From CAWJJM01 sp963843275 (GTDB lineage: Bacteria > Acidobacteriota > Thermoanaerobaculia > Multivoradales > JBCCEF01): a DNA stretch of 64,000 nucleotides. The notes under the pieces are model-generated. The model was given only the letters and a program-made list of their open reading frames with translations. It did no database searches and was not told where the DNA came from. The stretch covers positions 62,001-126,000 of the forward strand of contig CAWJJM010000009.1 in the NCBI GenBank assembly GCA_963843275.1, written 5' to 3'. This document shows positions 55,258 to 64,000 of the stretch, piece by piece. The stretch's first letter is position 1. Each line of letters starts with the position of its first letter. The position numbers and the translations under genes are program-made.

Positions 55258-58185
55258 ATGAGGATCGCGTTCGTCACCTATCAGGGCTACGACGGTGCCG
55301 GGGTCTTGCACGCCCACTCCTTTGCACAGCAACTGGTCGATTGCGGTCACGAGGTGCTCTTCCTGCTCTGCGGAGATCCAGCCACCACCTCGCTGTTGGC
55401 CGACAAGCCCCGCTACCTGCTGCGCCGGGCGACCTTCGAGAAAGGAGCGCTCGACGCGTCGCTCGGGGACCTCATCGAGGCAGCGGATCCCGAGATCATC
55501 CACCTCTGGACCCCTCGCCATCTCCCGGCGCGCGTCGGCCTCGAGTCCTGGAGCCGCACCGCCGCCAGGCTCGTCATCCACTACGAGGACGACGAGGAGT
55601 TCATCCTCTCGGAGATCGAGTCGAACCAGCACTTCGGCACCGACGACCTCGCCCTGTACCGCGCGATGCGCGGCGCCACCCTCGACTTCGCCGACCTGAC
55701 CTCGCGCGCGGAGTCGTTGGACCTGCCCTTCCTCGGTCAGACGCTGCTCGATCCATGGTCCTGGCCCTGGATCCACCCCTTGGTCACGCCGCTGGTTGAA
55801 AAGCTCGCCGCCGGTTTCACGGTCATCTCCACCTCCTACGCGCGGTCGCTGGCCGAGCGCGGCGAGCAACCCGTGCGGATTCTCTATCCCGGCGTCGACC
55901 GAACGCGCTTCACCCCGGAGGTGGACTCGACGAGGCTGCGACGCAAGCTCGGTCTGGTCGGCAAGACCGTCCTGCTGTACTCGGGCCCGATCGCTGAGTT
56001 CCACGACTTCATGGCCTTTCTCGCCGGCCTGGCGCGGATCGTCGCCGACTACCCTGACGTCGTCGTCGTCCAGGTCGGTCACAACCACATCCCCCAGATC
56101 ACGGGCCCCTTCGTCGAGCGCTCGGGGCTCGCCTCCCATGTGCTTTTCGCGGGTCCGGTACCGCACCGGCAGATGCATCGCTACCTCGGCCTCGCGGACC
56201 TGTTCCTGGGCGTGGCGGCGACGAGCCGCTTCAACGCCCACCGTCTGCCGTCGAAGCTCCCCGAGTACATGGCGATGGCGCGTCCGATCGTGTTGGCCGA
56301 GGTGGGTTTCGGCCGTGAGCTCGACGACGGGACCGAGGTGGTCAAGATCGGCGGCGACGAGCCGGACGAGGTGGAGCAGGGGCTGCGGCGCGCTCTGCTG
56401 CTGCGGCCGTTCTGGCCCGACATGGGCCGGCGGTTGCGGCAAAAGGCGGAGCAACTGTTCGACTGGCGCCGCAACGCCGAGCAGCTGGTGGCGTTCTACG
56501 ACGAGCTGCTCGAGGTCGAGGAGGTGGTCCTGCCACAGGGATTCGAACCGCGCGGCGACGCCTCGTCCGGCCCCTCGTGGAGCGCCGCGGGTGCTAGGGC
56601 CGATCCGGTTGCGCACAGGCCTCGGGTGCTGGTGGTCACCGAAGGGCGCATCGGCCGCCAGATGAGTGGCGTCGGCATCCGCTACCTCGAGCTCGCTCGA
56701 GCGCTGGCGGGCGAGCACGACGTCACCGTGGCCCACACCGGGCCCGTGGAGCTGACGATTCCCGGCGTGCGGCAGCTGCACTGGTCCGTCGACGACGGCC
56801 GGGAGGTCCTTCGGGCAGCCTCCGCGGCGCAGGCGATCCTCGTCCACGGCTACGTGCTGCACAAGCTACCGCGACTCGCGCAGTGCGAAGGGCTGCTGGT
56901 GGTCGACCTGTACTGCCCGTTCCTGTTCGAGAACCTCGAGATTCATCGCGACCGCGGCGTTCCGCTGCGGGAGCGTGAGGCCATCCACGACAACGATCTC
57001 GCCGTGCTCAACGACCAACTGCTCGCCGGCGACTATTTCCTGACCGCCACGGAGGCTCAGCGCGATTGGCTGCTCGGCGCGCTGACCGCGCTGGGACGCC
57101 TACGGCCGATCACCTGCCCGCCGCGAAGTAGCCCCGGGTCTTTCGTCGCCGTCGTTCCCTTCGGTTCCGCCCGGCGAGCGGCGGGGGAGCCGGGTCCCCG
57201 CGATCCGGTGATGCGAGGGGTCTGGCCGGGCATCGAGCCCGACGACGTCATCCTGCTGTGGGGCGGCGGCATCTGGAGCTGGCTCGATCCCTTGACGCCG
57301 CTGCGGGCGATGGCCCGGGTCGCCCGTGAGCGTTCCGATGTCAAGTTCGTGTTCCTCTCCACACGGACGGCGCAGCAAGTGGTCGCGATGCCGATCCTCG
57401 GCGAGGTCTTCCATCTCGTCGAGCAGAGCGAAGAGCTGCAACGGGTCGTCGTCTTCAACTCCGGGTACATCGACTACGAGAGGCGGGCCGCCTACTTCGC
57501 CGAGGCGGACGTCGGTATTTGCGCTCACGCGGAATCCCTCGAGACCCACTTTGCCTTCCGCACCCGCATCTGGGACTACCTGAGCGCCGGCCTTCCGGTG
57601 CTCACCACCGCAGGGGACCACTTCGGTCGTCTGGTGGAGGAGCAGCGGCTGGGACGCGTCCTCCCCTTCGGTGACGTGGAGGCGTGGGTGGAGGCGATTC
57701 TGGCGCTGGCCGACGCGGAGACCCGGGAGGGATGCCGCCGTCGCATCTTGGAATCTCCAAGCCCCGGCTGGAGCGAGGCCACTGCGGAGCTGCGGGAGGT
57801 CATTCGCCGGGGCCCCGGGCCGAGCCCGCTGCGGCGCCGCCGGGCGCCACCTCGACAGACGGTGGAAGCGCCGTGGGGAACCGACCTGGACGGTCTCTCC
57901 ATCGATGCGCTCTTCGACCTCGCGCTCGGCAGGCTCCGAGCTCTCGAGCCCGAGGCCGTGGCGACGCGACAGAACGGCGCCGCCCTCGCCCAGCGTGCCG
58001 ATCGGCTCAAGCGCCGGGGTGACGAGTTCCTCGCCCGGACCCGAAACCTCGAGGAGGAGCTCGTCGGTCTGCGCGCCCATGCGGCTCGAATGGAAGACAA
58101 GCTCGAGCTTCTCAAGAGAATCCCGCTGGCCGCCTGGACCTGGCGGTTCTGGACGACAGAACGGCGCAGGAGGCATGACGGATGA
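55258..58185 (+). CDS. two-domain glycosyltransferase (fused GT4-like units)
   Basis: A 975-residue protein made of two GT-B glycosyltransferases in tandem. Unit 1 (about 1-430) begins RIAFVTYQGYDGAGVLHAHSF and has the C-terminal donor motif L-P-S-K-L-P-E-Y-M-A-M-A-R-P. Unit 2 (about 454-850) begins PRVLVVTEGRIGRQMSGVGIRYLELARAL and has F-R-T-R-I-W-D-Y-L-S-A-G-L-P-V-L-T. A coiled coil (about 890-960) follows, ending in a basic W-R-F-W-T-T-E tail that may touch the membrane or a partner. Two linked transferases can add two successive sugars. It overlaps the methyltransferase gene by 11 bases. Confidence 0.82.
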   Translation: MRIAFVTYQGYDGAGVLHAHSFAQQLVDCGHEVLFLLCGDPATTSLLADKPRYLLRRATFEKGALDASLGDLIEAADPEIIHLWTPRHLPARVGLESWSRTAARLVIHYEDDEEFILSEIESNQHFGTDDLALYRAMRGATLDFADLTSRAESLDLPFLGQTLLDPWSWPWIHPLVTPLVEKLAAGFTVISTSYARSLAERGEQPVRILYPGVDRTRFTPEVDSTRLRRKLGLVGKTVLLYSGPIAEFHDFMAFLAGLARIVADYPDVVVVQVGHNHIPQITGPFVERSGLASHVLFAGPVPHRQMHRYLGLADLFLGVAATSRFNAHRLPSKLPEYMAMARPIVLAEVGFGRELDDGTEVVKIGGDEPDEVEQGLRRALLLRPFWPDMGRRLRQKAEQLFDWRRNAEQLVAFYDELLEVEEVVLPQGFEPRGDASSGPSWSAAGARADPVAHRPRVLVVTEGRIGRQMSGVGIRYLELARALAGEHDVTVAHTGPVELTIPGVRQLHWSVDDGREVLRAASAAQAILVHGYVLHKLPRLAQCEGLLVVDLYCPFLFENLEIHRDRGVPLREREAIHDNDLAVLNDQLLAGDYFLTATEAQRDWLLGALTALGRLRPITCPPRSSPGSFVAVVPFGSARRAAGEPGPRDPVMRGVWPGIEPDDVILLWGGGIWSWLDPLTPLRAMARVARERSDVKFVFLSTRTAQQVVAMPILGEVFHLVEQSEELQRVVVFNSGYIDYERRAAYFAEADVGICAHAESLETHFAFRTRIWDYLSAGLPVLTTAGDHFGRLVEEQRLGRVLPFGDVEAWVEAILALADAETREGCRRRILESPSPGWSEATAELREVIRRGPGPSPLRRRRAPPRQTVEAPWGTDLDGLSIDALFDLALGRLRALEPEAVATRQNGAALAQRADRLKRRGDEFLARTRNLEEELVGLRAHAARMEDKLELLKRIPLAAWTWRFWTTERRRRHDG

Positions 58186-59440
58186 CCTTCACCGGCCTTC
58201 CCCTCCGAGGTCGCTCGCGGTGACGGCGATCGGCTCGCTGGATGCGCCGATCGCGGGGGCGGTCGTCCACGGATTCGTGCCGATTCTCGGCTGGGCGCTG
58301 GCTGCCGACGGGGCGATCGCCCCAGTGGATCTGCGCATCGACGGTGAGCCCCTCACGGTGGAGATCGAGCGCGTCGTGCGCACCGACGTCGCTGCGGTCC
58401 TCGGCTGTTCCGACGAGGTCAGCGCAGGGTTCTGCGCCGTCTTCAACTCGCTGTGTTATGGCAACGGCCGGCACCACCTCGAATGCGTGGCGGGAGCATC
58501 TGAATCGCGGGCCGTGGTCGGCAGCTGCGAGCTCGAGATCCGCAACTCGGAGGTCGACCGTTTCTATCGGCGCGTTCGGACGACCTCGCCGCCCGACGCG
58601 GGCAGAGGCAAGTTGCGCCGGCTGCTCGAGATCCTCAGTTGTCCCGGCTGCGGACAGTGCCCGTTGCAGGACCACTCTCCCGTGTGCCTCGCCTGTCCGC
58701 GCTGCGGAGCGCGGTATCCGCTCCACGGCAGCGTTCCGATCATGGTTCGGGGCGAGGCGGAGCACCCGCTCGAGGAAGGCGACCCGGCCGCGCCGGCTTC
58801 CAATCACCAGTATCCCGACCGGGTCCTGCGCGTGATGGAGGAGACCCTGTCGGCGGGAGACCTCGTCCTCGACGTCGGCGCGGGAAGGCGGTCGTTCGGT
58901 GCGGACGGGCTCGTCCAGCTCGAGATCCGTCGCTACCCCTTCACCGACATCGTCAACCAGGGGGAGCGGTTGCCGTTTGCCGACGCGGCCTTCGGGCTGG
59001 TGGTCAGCCTGGCCGTGACCGAGCACGTCAGGCGCCCCTGGGTCCTGGCGGCCGAGATCCGACGGATCACGCGACCCGGCGGGCAGATCGTCGTCGACTC
59101 CGCCTTCCTGCAGCCTATGCACGGCTATCCGAGCCACTACTACAACATGACCGCGGCCGGCCTGGCGGCGCTCTTTGACGACATGGAGACGTTGTCTCTC
59201 GAGCCGGCTCCCTACCAGCACCCCTGGTTTGCCGTTCGCTGGATCCTGGACCGCCTGCTGGCCGGACTCGACACCGCCACCCGATCGGCACTGGGCACCC
59301 TTACGGTGGACGAGCTGCTGAGCGCCGCCAAGCGCCACTGCGAAGGCGCTGCGGGACCGCTGCGGCGTCTTCCGCTGGCAGAGCACTGCCTCGACGAGCT
59401 CGCCGCCGGTTTTACCCTGCACTGCCGAAAGCCGCCATGA
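58175..59440 (+). CDS. SAM-dependent methyltransferase with an internal zinc-ribbon (Trm112-like) domain
   Basis: A 421-residue protein in three parts. The N-terminal part (1-150) is a beta-rich domain of unknown type. The middle (about 150-190) is a Trm112-like zinc ribbon with C-P-G-C-G-Q-C and C-L-A-C-P-R-C. The C-terminal class I methyltransferase has motif I V-L-D-V-G-A-G and the later F-G-L-V-V-S-L-A-V-T-E-H-V and I-T-R-P-G-G-Q-I-V-V-D strands. It probably methylates a sugar or lipid in the glycan pathway. It overlaps the upstream glycosyltransferase by 11 bases and the downstream sulfatase-like gene by 4. Confidence 0.8.
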   Translation: MTDDLHRPSPPRSLAVTAIGSLDAPIAGAVVHGFVPILGWALAADGAIAPVDLRIDGEPLTVEIERVVRTDVAAVLGCSDEVSAGFCAVFNSLCYGNGRHHLECVAGASESRAVVGSCELEIRNSEVDRFYRRVRTTSPPDAGRGKLRRLLEILSCPGCGQCPLQDHSPVCLACPRCGARYPLHGSVPIMVRGEAEHPLEEGDPAAPASNHQYPDRVLRVMEETLSAGDLVLDVGAGRRSFGADGLVQLEIRRYPFTDIVNQGERLPFADAAFGLVVSLAVTEHVRRPWVLAAEIRRITRPGGQIVVDSAFLQPMHGYPSHYYNMTAAGLAALFDDMETLSLEPAPYQHPWFAVRWILDRLLAGLDTATRSALGTLTVDELLSAAKRHCEGAAGPLRRLPLAEHCLDELAAGFTLHCRKPP

Positions 59441-61208
59441 GATCCCTGCCCAGCCTCCTCGCGCTCCTGCTCGCAGCAGTGGCCACGGCCGTGTCCGGGT
59501 GCTCCGACTCCCGGAGGACGAGCCTCGACCTGTTGCCGGCGACCAGCACGGCCCGGCTCGAGGTCGCCTTGCGCACTCTGCCCGAGGCTACGCTGCACTT
59601 GGAGCTCGACCTCGCCGTCGCCGGATCGGATGCGCCGCGAACGGAAGCCATGGGCGTCGAGGTTTGGTTCCATCGCGCCGACAGCCTGCGCGGGCGAGAG
59701 GTCGGCCGGGGCGAGCTCCACGCGGGGAGCAATACGTTGGTCCTCGGGCTGCCGCGACAGAAGGGGGCGTTGCTGCTGGAGGTGGTTCCCCGCGGCATCG
59801 AGCCAGACGCTGTCCACTGGCGCCGTGCAACGCTCGAGCTGAGCGCTCGGCGAGGTCTCCTGGGGGCCGCCCTCGACGGGCGCGACCTGCGCCGCCGCGC
59901 CGCTTCGGGTGCCCCCAACGTCGTCGTCTACCTCGTCGACACGCTGCGTGCCGATGCCCTCCACGTGTACGGATCGCGTCGCCCGACGCCGCAGCTCGAT
60001 CGCTTCGCTCGGCAAGGGGTTCGCTTCGCCGACGCCGTCAGCGCGGCGTCGTGGACGCGGCCGGCCACCGCGTCCCTGCTCACCGGTCTGTACCCCTCCC
60101 ACCATCGGGCGCAGGACCGTCCCGATCGGCTCCCCGAAAGCGCCTTCACGCTCGCCGAGCGGCTGCGGCTCGCCGGCTACGCGACCGCGGCCGTCATCTG
60201 CAACGGCAACATCGACTCTGCCTGGGGTTTCAGCCAAGGGTTCGACGTCTACGTACGCCCCCCTGTTCCCGACCGCGACCCGCAGGGCCGACCTCGTCGC
60301 AACCTGTTCGCCGCGGAAGCTGACGAGGTCGCTTTGGAGCAGTGGCGGCGGCGGGTCCGGGGTCCCCACCACCAGCCAATCTTCCTATATGTCCACACGG
60401 TCGATCCCCATGGACCTTACGATCCGCCCGAGTGGTTGCTGCGGGAACGACGTCCGCGCCTGGGGAACACCAACGCCATCCTCGACGAGCTCAATCAGCG
60501 GCTCCGGCCGTCCACTCCCGAGCTGGTCGCCTCGCTACGGACGGCGTACGACGGGGAGGTGGCGTACGCCGATCGCGAGTTCGGGAGCTTCCTGCGCCGC
60601 CTCGGCAGCTCGGAACCGACCGTGGTGGTGGTCACCGCCGACCACGGAGAGGCCTTCCAGGAGCACGGTTTCTCCTCCCATGGGATGTCTCTGTTCGAGG
60701 AGGAACTGCACGTGCCGCTCCTCTTCTGGGCCCCGGGCCTCCTGCCGGCCGGGCGCGTGGTCGAGGAGCCGGTGTCGCAGGTCGACATCCTGCCCACCCT
60801 GATCGCGTTGACCGTTGGTTCGCCGGTGCGATCAAGCGGCCTCCGCCTCGACGGCGTCGACCTGTCCCCCCTGTGGCAGGACCCTGGGCGCAGCGGCGGT
60901 GAGACTCGGGCGCTGCTCTCTGAGCTCGACTACGACGGCCGGCGTTGGCTCAGCCTTCGCGCCGGAGGTTGGAAGCTGCTCGAAGACCGGAATGCGGGCA
61001 GGGAGTGGCTCTTCGACCTCAGGAGCGACCCGGGGAGACGGTGGAGGCGCGGAACGCGCAGCGAGTGCGATCTCGATTGCGCGCGCAGCTGGCACGCCTC
61101 CTGCGCGAGGCCCGAGGGCGGCGCCTCGCGGACGAGGTCGACGGTCGCCCCGGCGCCGTTCCCGCCGGTGAGGTCGACAATCTCAGGGCGCTGGGCTACG
61201 TCGACTAG
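59437..61208 (+). CDS. sulfatase/phosphodiesterase-like exported enzyme of the alkaline phosphatase superfamily (frameshifted)
   Basis: An exported lipoprotein or secreted enzyme: the signal peptide runs to the lipobox-like V-S-G-C near residue 22. A 140-residue N-terminal domain is followed by the sulfatase domain, with metal-site V-D-T-L-R-A-D, HTVDPHGPYDPP, V-T-A-D-H-G-E and S-S-H-G. The C-x-P-x-R segment that carries formylglycine in true sulfatases reads T-R-P-A-T, so the nucleophile would be Thr, as in phosphotransferases. The frame breaks at the 61032-61035 G run. One added base restores ETVEARNAQRVR through LRALGYVD to the TAG at 61208, for about 590 residues. It ends the glycan cluster. 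Confidence 0.78.
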
Positions 61209-62350
61209 CGCCCCAGGAACTCTCCGAGGGGTCCGAGCGGCCCGATGTGGTCGCAGAAGATCTTGAACGAGGCGAGCATCGGCACCGCCAGCACGGCGCC
61301 CGGGATCCCCCACATCCAGCCCCAGAAGATGAGGCCGAGCAGGATCATCACCGGGTTGAGGGTGAGCCGCCGGCCGAGGATCATCGGGGTGATGAAGTAG
61401 CCCTCGCTCGCCGTGAGCAGGAAGTACACCAGCGGCGGCAGCAGGATCTCCAGCGGCGCCTCGAAGGTCAGCGCCGCGACCACCGCGAGGATCGCGATGC
61501 CGACCACCGCGCCGAGGTAGGGGACGAAGTTCAGCACCGTCGCCAGCACGCCCCACAGCGCCGGGTTGGGCATGCCCAGCAGCCACATCGCCGACCCCAC
61601 GGCGAGGCCGAGGCAGACATTGATCAGGGTGATCGTCGACAGGTAGACGGAGATGTCGCCCTGGAGCTGGCGGGCGATGTCCACCGCCCGCTTCTTGTCG
61701 TCCATCGTCGGCAGCACCCGGATCAGCTTGCGCAGGAACAGGTCGCCGGAGGCGAGCAGGAAGTACAGCAACGCCACCACCACGGCGGCGCCGGCGAGGA
61801 TCTCCTGGGTGCGGTCGAACAGCGCGCTCGACAGGCTCTCCTCCTGCACCGCCACCTGCTGCCGGCCGCCCTGCGGGTCGACCTTGGTCAGCTTCTGCAC
61901 CTCCTCGGTGGCGCGGTTGACCTGCTCGACCGGCCGCCGCAGGCGCTCGAGCTTGCGCTCCAGCCGGTGCAGGCTGGCCGGCGCCCGGTCCATCCACTCC
62001 ATCGCCGGGTCGAGCAGCAGGTAGACCGCGCCGGCGGTGACGGCGAGCAGCGCCAGCACCACCAGGCCGGCGGCGGCGGCCTGCGGCAGGCGCAGCCGGA
62101 CGAGCCCGCGCACCAGCGGCGAGAGCAGCAGGTCGAACAGCACCGCCAGCACCAGCGGCAGCAGGAACAGGCGCGCGAAGTAGAGGGTGTAGAAGACCGC
62201 GAGGACGAAGAGGCCGGTCAGGGCCGCCGAGCGCACCCCGACCGGGTGCCGCAGGACGCGGCGCAGCTCGGCGCCGAGGCGGCCCGCCTCGGCGGCGCGG
62301 CGGCGCGGGCGCTCGCCGCCGGGGCGGTCGGGGCCGCGGTGCAGCGGCAC
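61205..62350 (-). CDS. AI-2E family transporter (TqsA/PerM-type)
   Basis: A 381-residue integral membrane protein of the AI-2E family, whose members export small molecules such as autoinducer-2 or act as Na+/H+ antiporters. It has about seven helices, with the paired N-terminal ones (FVLAVFYTLYFARLFLLPLVLAVLF), an amphipathic periplasmic insert with a coiled-coil-like stretch (LERKLERLRRPVEQVN), and the family's LPTMDDKKRAVDIARQLQGDISVYL and PYLGAVVGIAILAVVA segments. The GTG start at 62350 gives a normal length; other in-frame starts add an unlikely Arg/Pro-rich region. The stop overlaps the convergent sulfatase-like gene. Confidence 0.85.
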   Translation of the reverse strand: MPLHRGPDRPGGERPRRRAAEAGRLGAELRRVLRHPVGVRSAALTGLFVLAVFYTLYFARLFLLPLVLAVLFDLLLSPLVRGLVRLRLPQAAAAGLVVLALLAVTAGAVYLLLDPAMEWMDRAPASLHRLERKLERLRRPVEQVNRATEEVQKLTKVDPQGGRQQVAVQEESLSSALFDRTQEILAGAAVVVALLYFLLASGDLFLRKLIRVLPTMDDKKRAVDIARQLQGDISVYLSTITLINVCLGLAVGSAMWLLGMPNPALWGVLATVLNFVPYLGAVVGIAILAVVAALTFEAPLEILLPPLVYFLLTASEGYFITPMILGRRLTLNPVMILLGLIFWGWMWGIPGAVLAVPMLASFKIFCDHIGPLGPLGEFLGR

Positions 62351-62424
62351 GTCGCCCGCACCGGCGGCGGGGGACCGCCGCCGGCCGGGGGAGTCGTCAT
62401 CGGCCGGTCGTCCCGGCCCGCCGG

Positions 62425-62601
62425 TCAGATCCGTCGCCGGCCTCCGAACAGGTGCAGCAACAGGAGGACGACGAAGACGATGACGAAGATCCACAGCAGG
62501 ACCTGGGCGATGCCGGCGAAGGTGCCGGCGGCGCCGGTGAAGCCGAGCAGCCACAGGATCAGTGCGATGACGGCGGCGATCAGTGCCCAGCGGAGCAGCA
62601 T
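62425..62601 (-). CDS. DUF1328 small membrane protein (YtjA-like)
   Basis: A 58-residue protein with two transmembrane helices (LLRWALIAAVIALILWLLGF and VLLWIFVIVFVVLLLLHLF) separated by GAAGTFAGIAQ. It has the typical basic end GGRRR. This is the complete DUF1328/YtjA pattern. Such proteins are often stress-induced; the function is not established. It is located between the AI-2E transporter and the photolyase remnant. Confidence 0.85.
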   Translation of the reverse strand: MLLRWALIAAVIALILWLLGFTGAAGTFAGIAQVLLWIFVIVFVVLLLLHLFGGRRRI

Positions 62602-62708
62602 GTTCGTCTCCTTTCCCCAGCGGCACAGCCGCCGCCGGATGGTTCGGTCCCGCTTCTCGCAACGCTCGTGCCATCGTCGCCGCCGGATTGCCGCCACGGG
62701 ACGGTCGC

Positions 62709-62714
62709 TATACT
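62709..62714 (+). promoter_or_regulatory. -10-like hexamer TATACT upstream of the photolyase remnant
   Basis: TATACT lies about 50 bases before the truncated photolyase frame and is followed at 62753-62761 by a strong GAGGAGGAA ribosome-binding site and a GTG at 62764. The GTG opens the wrong frame for the surviving domain. The regulatory start of the gene thus seems intact although the 5' coding part is lost. The 163 bases from 62602 to 62764 hold nothing else. Confidence 0.4.
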
Positions 62715-62764
62715 CCCCGCCCCGGCCGCAGCCGGGTTCCCGCAGCCGTCCCGAGGAGGAAGAG

Positions 62765-63469
62765 TGCCGCTCCGCCGTCGTCGCCGCGCCGCCGGCCCGC
62801 CCGGCCGCCTCCGCGCTGCGCAACCAGCCGCACCGCGACGCCGGGTCGCGGCTGTCGCCCTACCTGCACTTCGGGCAGATCTCGCCGCTGACCGTGGCGC
62901 TGCGGGTCGACGCGGCGGGCCACGCCTCCCGGGAGGACCGCGACGCCGTCCTCGAGGAGCTGCTGGTGCGGCGCGAGCTGGCGGTCAACTTCGTCCACCA
63001 CGCCCCGGAGGACTACGACCGCTACCGCGGGCTGCCCGGGTGGGCCCGGCGGACGCTGGCGGCGCACCGCGACGACCCGCGCCCCCACCGCTACAGCCGC
63101 CGCGAGCTGGAGGAGGCGCGCACCCACGACCGGGTGTGGAACGCCGCGATGCGCGAGATGCGCCACACCGGCTACCTGCACAACCACCTGCGGATGTACT
63201 GGGGCAAGAAGATCCTCGAGTGGTGCAACACCCCGGAGTACGCCCACCGGGTGGCCCTGGAGCTCAACGACCGCTGGTTCCTCGACGGCCGCGATCCCTC
63301 GTCGTACGCCAACGTGGGCTGGCTCTTCGGCCTCCACGACCGGCCGTGGCCGGAGCGCCGCGTCTACGGGACGGTGCGTTCGATGTCGGCGGCCGGGCTG
63401 GCGCGGAAGACCGACCCCGACGCCTACGTGGCGCGGGTCGAGCGCCTCCTCGCCGGCGGCGGAGCCTGA
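62765..63469 (+). pseudogene. class II CPD photolyase, C-terminal half only
   Basis: About 235 codons remain, matching the FAD-binding C-terminal domain of class II (deoxyribodipyrimidine) photolyases: GSRLSPYLHFGQISP, ELAVNFVHHAPEDYDRYRGLP, ARTHDRVWNAAMREM, Y-L-H-N-H-L-R-M-Y-W-G-K-K-I-L-E-W, ELNDRWFLDGRDPSSYANVGW, and YGTVRSMSAAGLARK. The N-terminal antenna/Rossmann half (about 220 residues) is missing. The frame is open from 62765, but the only well-placed start (GTG at 62764, with a strong ribosome-binding site) is in a different frame. The simplest reading is an internal deletion that joined the promoter and start region to the middle of the gene, giving a non-functional relic. An assembly gap is the alternative. 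Confidence 0.75.
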
Positions 63470-63485
63470 GGCGCCCCGCGCCGCC

Positions 63486-64000
63486 TCACTCCCCGAACAG
63501 CGGCAGCTGCCAGACGCCGCCCACCAGGTTGGAGGCGGTGACGCCGAGCAGCCGCACCGGCCGGCGGGCCGCCTCGGTGCGCTGCAGCAGCTCGCGGGCG
63601 TGGCGGGCCAGGGTGGCGGCGCCGGCGACGGGCGCGGCCAGCGTCCGCGAACGGGTCACGGTGGTGAAGTCGGCGTAGCGCACCTTCAGGGTCACGGTGC
63701 GGCCGGCCAGCTCGCGGCGCTCGAGCCCGGCCGCGACCTCGGCCGCCAGCCGCTCGATCTCGACCTCCATGGCGGCGACCGCCACCAGGTCGGTCGCGTA
63801 GGTGGTCTCCGTCCCCAGGCTCTTGCGCTCCTGGTGGGTCTCGACCGGCCGCTCGTCGATGCCGCGCGCGAACTCCCACAGCAGGGTGCCGTGGCGCCCG
63901 AAGCGGGCGGTGAGACGCTCGGCCGGCAGGCGCCGCAGGTCGGCGACGGTGGCGACGCCGAGCTCGCCCAGGCTGCGCTCGGTGGCCGGGCCGACGCCGT
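63486..64000 (-). CDS. dinB: DNA polymerase IV (Y-family), C-terminal part
   Basis: The last 170 codons of a Y-family translesion polymerase; the 5' part is beyond the window. The visible part begins in the helix-hairpin-helix thumb (GVGPATERSLGELGVATVADLRRLPAERL), then G-R-H-G-T-L-L-W-E-F-A-R-G-I-D-E and R-K-S-L-G-T-E-T-T-Y. The little-finger domain (VTLKVRYADFTTVTRSRTL and VRLLGVTASNLV) follows, with a final Q-L-P-L-F that is the beta-clamp-binding motif. It is convergent with the photolyase relic. Confidence 0.9.
   Translation of the reverse strand, partial: GVGPATERSLGELGVATVADLRRLPAERLTARFGRHGTLLWEFARGIDERPVETHQERKSLGTETTYATDLVAVAAMEVEIERLAAEVAAGLERRELAGRTVTLKVRYADFTTVTRSRTLAAPVAGAATLARHARELLQRTEAARRPVRLLGVTASNLVGGVWQLPLFGE

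Noticed and set aside
62218..62400. ATG at 62400 as the start of the AI-2E transporter or of a separate small protein.
   Set aside because: It is in a different frame from the transporter, and its product is a Pro/Ala/Arg-rich sequence without features. The GTG at 62350 is in frame.

Overview
The window is a very GC-rich, gene-dense bacterial chromosome segment. It starts in the last 237 bases of a YfhO-like membrane protein gene and ends inside a dinB gene. Several lineage-flavoured families point to Acidobacteriota, perhaps a Thermoanaerobaculia-like member: a VWFA-related protein, a PadR regulator coupled to a duplicated orphan permease (ADOP), a TIGR02999-type sigma factor next to a Ser/Thr kinase with TPRs, an adenosylcobalamin-dependent ribonucleotide reductase and a GldA/F/G-like ABC operon. 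The placement is inference from family content, because no rRNA or tRNA gene is visible.

Layout. 0-11 kb: small housekeeping and stress genes (two HAD phosphatases, YgfZ, ErpA, thymidine kinase, thioesterase, LOG-like protein, ECF sigma, SDR). It also holds an AhpD-like gene with an in-frame TGA exactly at the reactive cysteine of the CxxC motif, a strong selenocysteine candidate. 11-20 kb: Zn protease, phosphoglucomutase/phosphomannomutase (frameshifted), ileS, def, rlmH, DksA-like factor and DNA polymerase III delta. 20-26 kb: a coupled operon of an archaeal-type GAPDH-like protein, an RNase Z-like hydrolase and an RlmD-like methyltransferase, then envelope proteins (VWFA, OmpA/Pal lipoprotein, TlpA). 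26-29 kb: PadR plus ADOP permease. 29-37 kb: two B12-dependent enzymes, nrdJ and methylmalonyl-CoA mutase, transcribed divergently from a 316-base spacer with NrdR-like palindromes and a seven-unit, 11-12 bp repeat array. The mutase is followed without a gap by a FIST sensor and a PAS-GGDEF-EAL protein. 37-48 kb: ABC/GldG/DUF4340 operon, a GT39-like membrane glycosyltransferase, an alkaline-phosphatase-superfamily enzyme, a K+ channel/TrkA-N protein, a HELGH protease and an S4-domain protein. 48-61 kb: sigma factor and kinase, then a glycan cluster (epimerase, sulfotransferase, GT2, double GT4, zinc-ribbon methyltransferase, sulfatase-like enzyme) whose base composition looks less GC-extreme than the rest. 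61-64 kb: AI-2E family transporter, DUF1328 protein, a class II photolyase lacking its N-terminal half, and dinB.

Two themes recur. Many genes have a -10-like hexamer ending only 6-9 bases before the start codon, which suggests widespread leaderless transcription. Four otherwise intact genes each carry a single-base frameshift (near 12323, 44053, 45729 and 61034). At least two lie in short G or C runs, so assembly error is as likely as true decay.
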